Shown in pieces: positions 37,791 to 46,447 of a stretch of 64,000 bases of DNA (within the stretch, counting starts at the first letter, position 1; the number at the start of each line of letters is the position of its first letter). Under the pieces are notes generated by a model. That model was not told the DNA's origin and searched no databases. It saw only the letters and a program-made list of their open reading frames with translations. This DNA is from Bacteroidota bacterium. Its GTDB lineage: Bacteria; Bacteroidota; Bacteroidia; B-17B0; Aurantibacillaceae. The position numbers and the translations under genes are program-made. The DNA lies in NCBI GenBank assembly GCA_013298715.1, contig JAAFIQ010000011.1, forward strand, positions 62,001 through 126,000. Direction: 5' to 3'.

Positions 37791-37820
37791 TTGCTAAATA
37801 AGGATTACGTTATACATTTG
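37791..37820 (+). promoter_or_regulatory. Promoter of the HU gene
   Basis: TTG at 37791-37793, a 19-base spacer and TACATTTG at 37813-37820 match the Bacteroidota -33/-7 consensus in sequence and spacing. This predicts a 5' leader of about 38 bases before the ATG at 37862. Confidence 0.7.
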
Positions 37821-37861
37821 TTACCGAATTAATAAATGTTTAACCCTTAAAAACAAAAAAA

Positions 37862-38143
37862 ATGAACAAAGCAGAATTAATCGATGCAATTGCATCAGGT
37901 GCTAAGTTAACAAAAGCAGACGCTGGTCGTGCTTTAGACGCTACTATCGAATCAATCCACAAAGCTTTAAAAAAAGGCGATCGTATTGGTTTAGTAGGTT
38001 TTGGTTCTTTCTCAGTAGCTAAACGTGCTGCTAGAACAGGTCGTAACCCTCAAACTGGTAAAGAAATTAAAATTGCTGCTAAAAAAGTAGTTAAATTTAA
38101 AGCTGGTTCTGATTTAGCTGGTTCAGTTAACAAAGGAAAATAA
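37862..38143 (+). CDS. HU family DNA-binding protein
   Basis: The 93-residue histone-like protein matches [22 protein letters not shown], then [20 protein letters not shown], the DNA-binding arm with [12 protein letters not shown], and [15 protein letters not shown]. It bends and compacts DNA as a dimer. A good promoter precedes it and a strong terminator follows, so it is a single-gene unit. The regular GGT, GCT and GTT codons suggest high expression. Confidence 0.96.
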   Translation: MNKAELIDAIASGAKLTKADAGRALDATIESIHKALKKGDRIGLVGFGSFSVAKRAARTGRNPQTGKEIKIAAKKVVKFKAGSDLAGSVNKGK

Positions 38144-38166
38144 TTATTAGCAATAATAATTAAAAG

Positions 38167-38200
38167 AAACTGCTCAAACTACTTGAGCAGTTTTTTTTTT
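38167..38200 (+). terminator. Intrinsic terminator of the HU gene
   Basis: The 11-bp stem AAACTGCTCAA/TTGAGCAGTTT is followed by a ten-base T-tract. Confidence 0.9.
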
Positions 38201-38481
38201 GCAAAAAATTTGATAATTAAATTTTATTTATTTAACTTTGTTACACTCCCAAAGGGTTATTAATTTTTTAATCCTTAAAAATATACTAAACCAACCTTTA
38301 AGGTCTTTATTTCGTATTTATTTAAAAGTTCTTGTAAAAAAAAACAGACATGAAAGCAAAAGAAAAAAAAATTTTCAACAAGGTTGAATAATTTCTGAAA
38401 AAAGTTGAGCGAAAATTTTGTAAAAACTTAAATATCTCTTAACTTAGCGTAATTAAATTTTTAACTAAAACCAAACACACA
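38201..38481. other. Long upstream region of the T9SS cargo gene at 38482
   Basis: This AT-rich region holds TAACTTTG at 38233-38240, an exact -7 match that would give a leader of about 235 bases. A possible CCTTAAA/TTTAAGG hairpin lies at about 38272-38302. A 13-codon frame (MKAKEKKIFNKVE) runs from 38350 to 38391. TAACTTAG at about 38439 is a near-match that would give a shorter leader. I cannot tell which promoter is used, and the small frame may mean nothing. Confidence 0.4.
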
Positions 38482-40632
38482 ATGAAAAAACAACTACTCT
38501 TTGGTTCTGCATTACTAGCCGCTGTTGCAGTTAATGCACAAACCAACAAAGCTAGGCCTTTTATATCTACAAAAGACCCTAGTAAATTATCTGGAAATGC
38601 GGCACTTAGTCCAAGTTTAGACGGTCCAACTTTTGTAGATGAAAACTTTTACATAATTAAACCTGGACAAGAGGTTAGCACAATGGAAAAATCCAATTCT
38701 GTTTTAACCCCAACGGTTACCTGGAATCGAATCTCAGGTTCAATGAACATTTATGGTATGTTGGTTTCTGAATCAAAACCTTTACAGTATAACCCAAATA
38801 TTAACGCCGTATCCTTTATCCACAGAAAAAGTGCTACTTATGTATCCACTCCATTTAGCACCAGCGGAACAATTGTTGGGATGATTTCAACTAATTGGGG
38901 TGCTACTTGGGACAGTACAACATTATGGGCGAGTGATGACAATATTAAGCGAGCTCGCTATCCACAAGGCGCTTTGCGTAACTCTCTAGGCAATACAAAT
39001 CCTAATAATGCTTATTTTGTAGCTTCAGGACCTATTACTTCAGGTTCTGGTTGGATTGGTAACTGGTATGCTAGTAAATCTGTTACTGCAACCCCAAAAA
39101 ACCAAGCTATCGAAATGCAAGATTTTGCAACCGTGCCAACAAATACTGCAATTCCAAAGCACGAATTCTCTCGACTAGGATTTGCATCTACTAATGATGA
39201 AATTGTAAGATCAGTTGGTATGCTAAATACTGGAGATGGAAACACTTTTGCCTTACTAGGTAGAAGAGGGGCGACAGTTGTTAAAGGTACCTTTAATGCT
39301 GGTGTACCGGTTTGGACTGGTGATACAATAATTTGCGATGCCGCGATGAGAACAGACAATGCAAAAACAATGAATGGTACACCACGTATGGCTTGGAATA
39401 GTGCTGGTACGGTTGGTTATATGGTATTTATAGGTTTAAGAAATGGTGCAACCGGAACAAAAAGAGGATGGCAACCAATTGTATACAAAACCACTAATTC
39501 TGGATTAACTTGGAGTGTAATTAGTGGTATTGATTTTGATAGCCAAGCTTATGATGCTGTTAAAAAACCATTACCTGCAATTTGGTCATCTACAACTGCA
39601 AACACCGCTTCAATTATTCCTCAATTCAATGAAAGTGAAGGTATGGATGTAACAGTTGACAAAAACAATAAATTACATATTTTCACAACCTTAGTTGGAA
39701 GTGGTAGCCCTCATGTAGATTCTGTAACTGCTGGTTACACTTTTACCTTTACAAATTATCCAGCAGATAGATATGATTTTGCTCACCAACCTGGGCAAAG
39801 ACCTTATCTATACGATTTCGTTGGCGATGGCTCAGCTGCCTGGACTTATTCAATTGTTGATTCAATGTCAACAGAAGGTATGTCTGGAACTTCTGGCGAA
39901 AAGGGATATTTAGAAAACCCTTGGAATGAAGATGCTAATGCTAAAGTAACGATAGATGCACGTTTACAAATGAGTAGAACTCCAAGCGGTGATGGTATAG
40001 TTTATTCATGGACAGAATCTGATACGAATGCAACTAACTTTGGAAAAAAATACAATAATAAACCAGACTTAAAAGTAAGACATGGGTTTTTTAATACAGC
40101 AGGAACTTATACAATCTCTTCGTCAGAATGGAATATATCCGCTCCTCCAATTAACGGAACAAATGGTGCAGTTAATTCAAAGGCCTGGTTTCATTACCAA
40201 TCTCCAATTTGTTCTGCATTCACCACTACAGGAAACATTAATACTGTAAGAGTTCCTTTCACCATATCTAATAGTTCACCATTGGATCAATTAGGTTCAA
40301 ACAACCACTACTATGCAACAAATACAATCGATTTTATAGCTATACCAGTAGGAATTTCAGAGAACTCGAGCAAAACTACTATCTCTAGCTTATCAATTTT
40401 CCCTAACCCTGCAAGTAATAATGCTAACGTTAGCTTAAGTTTAATTCAAGATGCAAAAGTTACAATTTCAGTAGTTAATACATTAGGACAAGTAGTTTCA
40501 ACAAGCACTGAAAAAGCTAATGCAGGTAAAAGTAATTTTAATATTGGTTTAAACGGTATCGCTAAAGGTATTTACTTTGTTAATGTAAAAGCAGGTACAC
40601 AAACTGCAACAACTAAATTAATAGTTGAATAA
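38482..40632 (+). CDS. T9SS-secreted protein of unknown function
   Basis: The 716-residue protein begins with a signal peptide (QLLFGSALLAAVAVNAQ). The central 500 residues contain scattered propeller-like segments (STNWGATWDSTTLW, KTTNSGLTWSVISG) reminiscent of exo-sialidase or BNR repeats, but no catalytic motif I recognise. The C-terminus (SIFPNPASNNANVSL, VVNTLGQVVSTS, AKGIYFVNVKAG) is a T9SS type A sorting domain. It is thus exported to the surface or medium. It appears monocistronic, with its own terminator. Confidence 0.82.
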   Translation: MKKQLLFGSALLAAVAVNAQTNKARPFISTKDPSKLSGNAALSPSLDGPTFVDENFYIIKPGQEVSTMEKSNSVLTPTVTWNRISGSMNIYGMLVSESKPLQYNPNINAVSFIHRKSATYVSTPFSTSGTIVGMISTNWGATWDSTTLWASDDNIKRARYPQGALRNSLGNTNPNNAYFVASGPITSGSGWIGNWYASKSVTATPKNQAIEMQDFATVPTNTAIPKHEFSRLGFASTNDEIVRSVGMLNTGDGNTFALLGRRGATVVKGTFNAGVPVWTGDTIICDAAMRTDNAKTMNGTPRMAWNSAGTVGYMVFIGLRNGATGTKRGWQPIVYKTTNSGLTWSVISGIDFDSQAYDAVKKPLPAIWSSTTANTASIIPQFNESEGMDVTVDKNNKLHIFTTLVGSGSPHVDSVTAGYTFTFTNYPADRYDFAHQPGQRPYLYDFVGDGSAAWTYSIVDSMSTEGMSGTSGEKGYLENPWNEDANAKVTIDARLQMSRTPSGDGIVYSWTESDTNATNFGKKYNNKPDLKVRHGFFNTAGTYTISSSEWNISAPPINGTNGAVNSKAWFHYQSPICSAFTTTGNINTVRVPFTISNSSPLDQLGSNNHYYATNTIDFIAIPVGISENSSKTTISSLSIFPNPASNNANVSLSLIQDAKVTISVVNTLGQVVSTSTEKANAGKSNFNIGLNGIAKGIYFVNVKAGTQTATTKLIVE

Positions 40633-40653
40633 TACTAACAAAATCTAAATTTT

Positions 40654-40682
40654 AAAAGGCTAACCAAATGGTTAGCCTTTTT
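40654..40682 (+). terminator. Intrinsic terminator of the T9SS cargo gene
   Basis: The stem AAAAGGCTAACCA/TGGTTAGCCTTTT with a short loop is followed by a T-rich stretch. Confidence 0.85.
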
Positions 40683-40772
40683 AGTTTTTAGTAATCAGTA
40701 AATTGTACCTAAAGAAAGTTCAAAAAAGAATTATAAATCAGTTAAAACAAGCAATTGGTTTTGAGCTAGTGG

Positions 40773-41843
40773 CTACAACCCACCCTCTTTTAATCGTTCA
40801 GCATTTTCGGCAAACTGCAATTTATCAATCATTTCTTGAATGTCGCCATTTACAAAGTTTTCTAAATCGTACAAGGTTTCATTTATGCGGTGATCAGTTA
40901 TCCTGTTTTGTGGGTAATTATAAGTTCTAATTTTTGCACTTCTATCGCCTGTGGTAACCATAGTTTTACGGCGTTTTGTAACATCCTCTAAACGTTTTTG
41001 GTACTCAATGTCATAAATTTTACTTCGCAGCATTTGCATTGCTTTTTCACGATTTCCAAGTTGGTTACGCTCTGTTTGGCAAGTAACTACAAGGCCTGTA
41101 GGCTTGTGTGTTAAAATAACTTTACTCTCAACTTTATTTACATTTTGTCCTCCTGCTCCACCACTTCGTGCAGTTGCCATTTCTATATCGCTGTCTTTAA
41201 TCTCAACATCAAGTTCTTCGGCTTCGGGCAATACTACAACTGTTGCAGCACTAGTATGCACGCGCCCTTGCGTTTCTGTAGCTGGAACGCGCTGCACACG
41301 ATGTACACCACTCTCAAATTTTAATATGCCATAAGCACCAACGGCTGTTACGTTAAACACAATTTCTTTATAACCTCCCATTGTTCCTGGACTGCTATCT
41401 ACTACTTCAATCTTAAAGCCTTTGTTTTCGCAATAGCGGCTATACATTTCAAATAAATTTCCGGCAAATATACTCGCTTCATCACCCCCTGTGCCAGCAC
41501 GCAATTCCATTACACAGTTTTTTGAATCTTCAGGGTCTTTTGGAATAAGCATTAAACGAATCTCTTCCGTTAATTTTTCTTCAAGTAAGCGGTTTTCTTC
41601 TAATTCAGCCTTGGCCATATCTAAAAAATCTTTGTCTTTTTCAGTAGCCAACACTTGTTTTGCACCTTCAATATTACTAAGTGCCTTTTTGTATTCTTTA
41701 ATCACTTCAACAACCAACCCCAACTCTTTGTACTCAATATTTAGTTTTTTAAATTGCTTCATATCAGCAATTGTTGCAGGGTCAGATAATTTTAATTCTA
41801 CATCGCTGTAGCGACGTTCTATTTCTTCAAGTTTATCTAACAT
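40773..41843 (-). CDS. prfA: Peptide chain release factor 1
   Basis: The 356-residue translation termination factor recognises UAA and [41 protein letters not shown] and the catalytic GGQ loop [18 protein letters not shown] (Gln about residue 235) are present; [14 protein letters not shown] is the C-terminal block. RF1 is told from RF2 by this codon-recognition region and by the absence of an RF2 frameshift site. TAAATTTG lies 10 bases before the ATG. The gene is convergent with the T9SS cargo gene. Confidence 0.96.
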   Translation of the reverse strand: MLDKLEEIERRYSDVELKLSDPATIADMKQFKKLNIEYKELGLVVEVIKEYKKALSNIEGAKQVLATEKDKDFLDMAKAELEENRLLEEKLTEEIRLMLIPKDPEDSKNCVMELRAGTGGDEASIFAGNLFEMYSRYCENKGFKIEVVDSSPGTMGGYKEIVFNVTAVGAYGILKFESGVHRVQRVPATETQGRVHTSAATVVVLPEAEELDVEIKDSDIEMATARSGGAGGQNVNKVESKVILTHKPTGLVVTCQTERNQLGNREKAMQMLRSKIYDIEYQKRLEDVTKRRKTMVTTGDRSAKIRTYNYPQNRITDHRINETLYDLENFVNGDIQEMIDKLQFAENAERLKEGGL

Positions 41844-41853
41844 AATTTGAGCG

Positions 41854-41861
41854 CAAATTTA
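41854..41861 (-). promoter_or_regulatory. -7 promoter element TAAATTTG of prfA
   Basis: This exact TAnnTTTG match lies 10 bases upstream of the prfA ATG. The -33 region is not convincing. Confidence 0.5.
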
Positions 41862-41990
41862 AACAATAACCGCAAATTTCTGTTACTTTAAAGTGTAAGA
41901 AGTGAATATTCTATAAAAAGCCCTAAAAATCGAAAAACAAATTCTTAAGAAGTTATTAAGAAAAAACTTTTAAATTTGATATTATTTACT

Positions 41991-41998
41991 TAACTTTG
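41991..41998 (+). promoter_or_regulatory. -7 promoter element TAACTTTG of the TonB-receptor cluster
   Basis: The exact match ends five bases before the ATG at 42004, so the cluster's mRNA would begin at or next to the start codon. No -33 match is seen. Confidence 0.55.
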
Positions 41999-42003
41999 CG
42001 AAA

Positions 42004-42348
42004 ATGAAAGGTAAACTTTTTAAAATAAGCAGTGGTATTTTCTTAATACTTATGGCATTATGGGTGGCTACACCTAAGGTTTATATTCATAATTTATTAA
42101 ACCATAATCATCATCAAGTTGTAAACCCAATTTCGGAGGGTGTAGTTATAAACGAATCTGGAGCTAATGATGACGATTGTGATTTTGAAAAATATAACAC
42201 CCCTAGTTACTTTAACATTTTTAATTTCCTCACCTCATTTATTCCTTCAAAACCACAAAGTGATTTAATACGTATCGATTATAAAGAAAAGGTTTCAACA
42301 AAACCAACCGATTACTTTTCATTACGCGCACCTCCTGCTAAAGCTTAA
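42004..42348 (+). CDS. Small membrane-anchored protein with His-rich and Asp/Cys motifs
   Basis: The 114-residue protein has one N-terminal hydrophobic segment (ISSGIFLILMALWVATPK), then YIHNLLNHNHHQ and an acidic DDDCDFEKY motif, and ends YFSLRAPPAKA. I recall similar short proteins, with an H-x-LL-x-H-x-H stretch and an RAPP tail, upstream of TonB receptors in Bacteroidota. His, Asp and Cys are plausible metal ligands. Its position as first gene of the cluster suggests a periplasmic metal-binding or sensing role. That role is inference; the family has no function I know of. Confidence 0.65.
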   Translation: MKGKLFKISSGIFLILMALWVATPKVYIHNLLNHNHHQVVNPISEGVVINESGANDDDCDFEKYNTPSYFNIFNFLTSFIPSKPQSDLIRIDYKEKVSTKPTDYFSLRAPPAKA

Positions 42349-42446
42349 TTTCAAGGCTTTAATCTCTTTCAATTTTTAAATTTAAAAAAAGGTTTATTGC
42401 CTTGATGTTGTTTTACATTCCAACATTAATTTTTTTATTTATTTAA

Positions 42447-44801
42447 TTGAAATTCAATTTAAAAATAGTTATTCTAGTATTTATTAGCTGCTTAGCTAAA
42501 GCCCAAACTTGCAATTTAAGTTTTAGAGGTTGTATTGCAGATGCTGATAATGGCGAACATTTGAGCTTCGCCATTGTAAAATTAGTTGAATTAGATAAAA
42601 CCTTACAAACAAACACTGAAGGTGAATTTGAATTTCAAAAAGTATGTGCAGGCAACTATAAACTGCTTGTAAAACATTTTGGTTGCAGAGATACTGTTTA
42701 CAATGTAACCATAAAAAATAGCAAACGCATAACTTTTAAATTACCACATGCAGCGCATAACCTTAATGAGATTGATATTATGGACAAGCGCGTTGAAATT
42801 AAGAGCACACAAACAGAAAGCAAATTAAGTGCGGAAGAACTAGAAAAATTGAAAGGACAAACGTTAGGAGATGTGTTGAAAAATGTGAGTGGCGTTACCA
42901 CCTTAAACACAGGGGGTACAATTTCTAAACCTATGCTGCACGGTATGCAAGGTTACAGGTTACTACTATTAAACAACGGTATACGACAAGAAGGACAACA
43001 ATGGGGCAATGAACATGCGCCTGAAATAGACCCTTTTATTGCTAAACGCGTTTCAGTTATTAAAGGGGCAAACGCCATCCGTTATGGCAGCGATGCTATT
43101 GCTGGTGTAGTTCTGATACAACCTAACGAATTACCTGATACAGCGGGTATTAATGGCGAAATAAATTTAGTTGGATTAAGCAATGGAAGAACCGGTGCTG
43201 CGAATGCCATGCTAGAGGGAAGTTTTAGCAAAATAAAAGGCTTTGCGTGGCGCGTTCAAGGCTCGGTAAAGCAAAGCGGAAATATTAAAACACCAAATTA
43301 TTACATAACTAACACAGGCATTAAAGAATTTAACTACAGCTATGCGCTTGGCTATCACAGAAAAAAATGGGGTGTAGAAATGTATTATTCGCAATTTAAT
43401 ACTAGCATCGGGATATTTAGAGGCTCACACATTGGAAACTTAACTGACTTGCAAAACGCCTTAACCAGAGGAAAACCTTTTGATAGTGCCGCTGTATTTA
43501 GTTACACAATTGGCAGACCAAATCAAGAAGCTACTCACGAATTAATTAAAGGCTTAGCGCATTATCATTTTGCTAGCAAATGGCGATTAAAATTGCAATA
43601 TGCATGGCAATACAATGCGCGTAAAGAATTTGACTTAAGACGATTAACTAACGAAGAAAAAATTACTGGCATTATAAATCCAGATTTAGATTTATACATT
43701 ACTTCGCAAACAGTACAAAGTATTTTAGAACACGATAACATAAATAATTTTAGAGGTGAATTTGGAACAAGTTATATGTATCAAGAAAATGTTTATCAAG
43801 GCAGATTTTTTATACCAAACTACATAGCTAATAGCTATGGAATTTATGCTACCGAACGCTACGTAAAACCGCATTTTGAAGCAGAGTTGGGTGTAAGGTA
43901 TGATGTGAAAGATTTGCAGTCTTATTTTTATAATTCTGATAAAATTTGGACGAATGAGAAGAGAATTTTTAATAACCTTTCGTATAACCTAGGTTTAATT
44001 TTTAAACCAACACAAAAACTAAATCTTTTTGTAAATGGTGGTTCGGCTTGGAGAGCGCCTGCTCCAAACGAGTTGTACAGCAATGGAGTTCATCAAGGCT
44101 TAGCATCAATAGAGCGAGGAGATAATTTATTAAAAACAGAGATCTGTTACAACATTACAACTAGCCTAATTTATCAAACAACAAAACTTAAACTAGAAGC
44201 TACTGCTTACCACAATCAGTTTCAAAATTTTATATACTTAAATCCAACAAATACTTTAGAGTTGACTATTAGAGGTGCTTTCCCAGTATTTAACTATGAG
44301 CAAGCAAATGTGCGAATTAGTGGTATTGATTTAAAAGGTGATTACCAAATTAATAAACACTTAAGCATGCAAAGTAAGGTAATGTTTGTAAGAGGTTTTA
44401 ATAAACGTATTAATGATTATTTAATTTATATGCCGAGTGATAGGGCAGATTTAGGAATAACTTATAGTTTAAAAGAAACTACCACTATTAAAAAAACAAA
44501 ACTACAACTTATTACACAATACGTAAATAAACAATGGCGTGTTCCACAGAACACAGATTTTGCTCCACCTCCTAGCTCCTATTATTTAGTGAACGCGGAG
44601 TTGAGTACACAGGTAAATTTTAAAAAGCAACCTCTATGTTTCCATTTTAGTGTTGTAAATCTACTAAACACGGTGTATAGAGAATATCTGGACCGCTTCC
44701 GCTATTTTACCGATGCTGCTGGCGTATCCTATAATCTAAGAATTACTTTACCACTTAACTTATATCAACCAAAAAATAAAACAAAAGATACAACCAGTTA
44801 A
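42447..44801 (+). CDS. TonB-dependent receptor with CarboxypepD-like N-terminal domain
   Basis: The 784-residue outer-membrane transporter has a signal peptide (IVILVFISCLAKAQ), then a carboxypeptidase-regulatory-like domain (about 20-105; GCIADADNGEHLSFAIVKL). The plug follows, with TLGDVLKNVSGVTTL, LHGMQGYRLLLLNNGIRQEG, and VSVIKGANAIRYGSDAIAGV. The barrel ends near LDRFRYFTDAAGVSYNLRI. The QEGQQWGNEHAPEIDPF loop matches a receptor group resembling zinc/copper or haem receptors such as ZnuD. TonB energises import through it. The start is TTG at 42447. The substrate is not established. Confidence 0.88.
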   Translation: MKFNLKIVILVFISCLAKAQTCNLSFRGCIADADNGEHLSFAIVKLVELDKTLQTNTEGEFEFQKVCAGNYKLLVKHFGCRDTVYNVTIKNSKRITFKLPHAAHNLNEIDIMDKRVEIKSTQTESKLSAEELEKLKGQTLGDVLKNVSGVTTLNTGGTISKPMLHGMQGYRLLLLNNGIRQEGQQWGNEHAPEIDPFIAKRVSVIKGANAIRYGSDAIAGVVLIQPNELPDTAGINGEINLVGLSNGRTGAANAMLEGSFSKIKGFAWRVQGSVKQSGNIKTPNYYITNTGIKEFNYSYALGYHRKKWGVEMYYSQFNTSIGIFRGSHIGNLTDLQNALTRGKPFDSAAVFSYTIGRPNQEATHELIKGLAHYHFASKWRLKLQYAWQYNARKEFDLRRLTNEEKITGIINPDLDLYITSQTVQSILEHDNINNFRGEFGTSYMYQENVYQGRFFIPNYIANSYGIYATERYVKPHFEAELGVRYDVKDLQSYFYNSDKIWTNEKRIFNNLSYNLGLIFKPTQKLNLFVNGGSAWRAPAPNELYSNGVHQGLASIERGDNLLKTEICYNITTSLIYQTTKLKLEATAYHNQFQNFIYLNPTNTLELTIRGAFPVFNYEQANVRISGIDLKGDYQINKHLSMQSKVMFVRGFNKRINDYLIYMPSDRADLGITYSLKETTTIKKTKLQLITQYVNKQWRVPQNTDFAPPPSSYYLVNAELSTQVNFKKQPLCFHFSVVNLLNTVYREYLDRFRYFTDAAGVSYNLRITLPLNLYQPKNKTKDTTS

Positions 44802-44828
44802 ATAAGACATTAAATGAGAAATGAGCAT

Positions 44829-45395
44829 ATGAAAAAAATAAAACATACTACGGTAATATCCGCATTAGCAATCGTTACATCGTTATTATCTTGCAAAAAA
44901 GATAAAGATTTAAGTCCGTTGCCGGCACCTGTTAACAACCCACCTGAAGTTATTACTAGTTTGCATTTAACTTTTGTTGATTCTAGCAACATAAGCAGCG
45001 TACAAACATTTAAATTCCGAGATCCGGATGGTGATGGTGGAAATCCTCCTGTGCAAAGAGATACTATCAAAATTAGTGCAAATAAAACATACAGCGTAAG
45101 CGTTTCTTTTTTTGATGAAACAAAAAATCCGATTGCAAATATTACCAATGAAATTAATAACGAAAAAAACGACCATCAGCTCTTTTTTAATTTTTCTGGG
45201 GTAAATGTACAATCTTTTTATTTGGATAAAGATGGAAATAATTTACCAATTGGCTTGATGAACTTGTGGAGAGTAAAGGCAACTTCCAATGGCACCGTTA
45301 AAGTAGTATTAAAGCATCAGCCAGGAATAAAAAACAACTCGCAAAGCACCGGAGAAAGCGACGCCGATGTAGATTTTCAACTTAAAATTCAATAA
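44829..45395 (+). CDS. Lipoprotein of the 'type 1 periplasmic binding fold' family found beside TonB receptors
   Basis: I chose the ATG at 44829, giving MKKIKHTTVISALAIVTSLL and a lipobox ending LLSCKKD; the 44814 start adds five charged residues. The 188-residue protein has FKFRDPDGDGGNPP and LDKDGNNLPIGL, which look like Asp-rich metal-coordinating loops. NEKNDHQLFFNFSG and the GESDADVDFQLKI end are also family features. Bacteroidota homologues are commonly annotated type 1 periplasmic binding fold superfamily protein and recur next to TonB receptors. It probably sits at the outer membrane, helping the receptor. Ligand unknown. Confidence 0.7.
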   Translation: MKKIKHTTVISALAIVTSLLSCKKDKDLSPLPAPVNNPPEVITSLHLTFVDSSNISSVQTFKFRDPDGDGGNPPVQRDTIKISANKTYSVSVSFFDETKNPIANITNEINNEKNDHQLFFNFSGVNVQSFYLDKDGNNLPIGLMNLWRVKATSNGTVKVVLKHQPGIKNNSQSTGESDADVDFQLKIQ

Positions 45396-45398
45396 AAA

Positions 45399-45851
45399 AT
45401 GAAAACAATAAAATTAATTTTAGTGGCACTTATAGTTATAACATATAGTGCTTGTAATAAAACAAAATACAGAAGTAATAGAATAGATGATAACAAATGG
45501 CAAATTGTTACCTTAACCGTTGATGGCGTTAGCGATAATTACTTACCTACATTAAAATTTAATGATTCTGATATTTATAAAGAAGCTTCAAAAGGTTGGT
45601 GGTATTATGGGGAAGAAGGACACGGTGAAATAGCTTGGCAGTTTAGGGATAATGGTAAAATTTTTGAATTTAGTAACCAAGCAGACCATGCACATGGCGT
45701 AGAAGATGTTAAAGCGGCGGAGCAGGCAATAAACTATTCTGGCGTTTACAAAGTTATAAAATTAAGCAGAAATAATTTTGAAATAGAAAGTAACGAAACC
45801 TTTGGCAACAAAGGCAAGAAGGTAATTATTAAAATGAATAGAAAAAAATAA
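45399..45851 (+). CDS. Small lipoprotein, lipocalin-like, in TonB-receptor cluster
   Basis: The 150-residue protein has a lipoprotein signal (IKLILVALIVITYSACNKT, Cys about residue 19). The mature part is strand-rich: DNKWQIVTLTVDGVSDN resembles the opening of lipocalin-like domains, and FRDNGKIFEFSN and YKVIKLSRNNFEIES look like later strands. The EEGHGEIAW and QADHAHGVED segments hold histidines that could bind a metal. It begins 3 bases after the preceding lipoprotein gene. Function is unknown; the metal link is inferred from context and composition. Confidence 0.65.
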   Translation: MKTIKLILVALIVITYSACNKTKYRSNRIDDNKWQIVTLTVDGVSDNYLPTLKFNDSDIYKEASKGWWYYGEEGHGEIAWQFRDNGKIFEFSNQADHAHGVEDVKAAEQAINYSGVYKVIKLSRNNFEIESNETFGNKGKKVIIKMNRKK

Positions 45852-45880
45852 ATTAATATAAACCCAAAAAACCAATACAA

Positions 45881-46093
45881 ATGAAAAAACAAATCAAAAA
45901 CGTAGCCCTAGTAGTGGCTTTAGTAGCAAGTTTAAGCTCATGTAAAAAAACGTATGAATGTCATTGTGATAAAGTAGGCGGCGGTGATGAACACTTTGAC
46001 TTTAAAGAAAAAGAAAAATCGGATGCAGAAACTAAGTGCAAAGCTAAACAAACAGAAAACACAACTAAATACACCAAGTGTATGCTGGAGTAA
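45881..46093 (+). CDS. Very small Cys/His-containing lipoprotein, last gene of TonB-receptor cluster
   Basis: The 70-residue protein has the signal NVALVVALVASLSSCKK (Cys about residue 21), then YECHCDKVGGGDEHFDF and two further cysteines (TKCKAKQ and TKCMLE). The four post-lipobox cysteines could form disulfides or a metal site. The gene lies 29 bases downstream of the lipocalin-like gene, and a terminator follows it, so it closes the operon. I do not recognise the family. Confidence 0.6.
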   Translation: MKKQIKNVALVVALVASLSSCKKTYECHCDKVGGGDEHFDFKEKEKSDAETKCKAKQTENTTKYTKCMLE

Positions 46094-46119
46094 TTTTTGA
46101 AATCTTATGTTTTTAAAGG

Positions 46120-46154
46120 TGGCAAGCTCTATGTATTTGGTACTTGCCATTTTT
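46120..46154 (+). terminator. Probable terminator of the TonB-receptor cluster
   Basis: The 7-bp stem TGGCAAG/CTTGCCA has a 16-base loop and is followed by a T run. It lies 27 bases after the last gene. Confidence 0.6.
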
Positions 46155-46155
46155 A

Positions 46156-46179
46156 ATTAAAGTTGTTTCAACCCTAAAT
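46156..46179 (+). repeat. 24-bp direct repeat, left flank of MITE-like element
   Basis: This sequence, which includes AGTTGTTTCAACCCTAAAT, directly abuts the left end of the element. It recurs with one mismatch at the right end (46424-46447). Confidence 0.75.
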
Positions 46180-46422
46180 AGGGTTCACTCAAAATGTATA
46201 AAAATTAACTGAATCAAGGCAGCGAAGTGAAGATGTATATAAATACTTCGAACTGAGCTAACGACGAGTCAGTTAATTTTTATTAAGCCAAAAGGAATAA
46301 AGCTACTCTATTTTTTAGTGCAAGGATTTTCTCAAAATAGTTCAAAAAACTTTGCACATAAAAATGGATTTAACCCTTACATCTCTTATCAGTTGGCATA
46401 TTTGCGTTTTTGAGTGAACCCT
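46180..46422 (+). mobile_element. MITE-like element, copy 1 (243 bp)
   Basis: The ends are perfect 15-bp inverted repeats, AGGGTTCACTCAAAA and TTTTGAGTGAACCCT. An inner inverted pair, AAAATTAACTGA and TCAGTTAATTTT, suggests strong folding. It has no reading frame. Two further copies, at 61650 and 63928, share the ends and interior. It is probably moved in trans by an unidentified transposase. Confidence 0.8.
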
Positions 46423-46423
46423 A

Positions 46424-46447
46424 ATTAAGGTTGTTTCAACCCTAAAT
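46424..46447 (+). repeat. 24-bp direct repeat, right flank of MITE-like element
   Basis: It matches 46156-46179 with one mismatch. It could be a target duplication, or an older tandem repeat; 24 bp is long for a duplication. Confidence 0.7.

Noticed and set aside
40703-40930. A 75-codon plus-strand frame after the T9SS cargo gene
   Set aside because: It overlaps the antisense strand of prfA over most of its length and has no signal, family motif or promoter of its own.
46156-46447. Repeats near 46 kb as a CRISPR array
   Set aside because: There are only two direct copies with a 244-base inverted-repeat element between them, and no cas genes.
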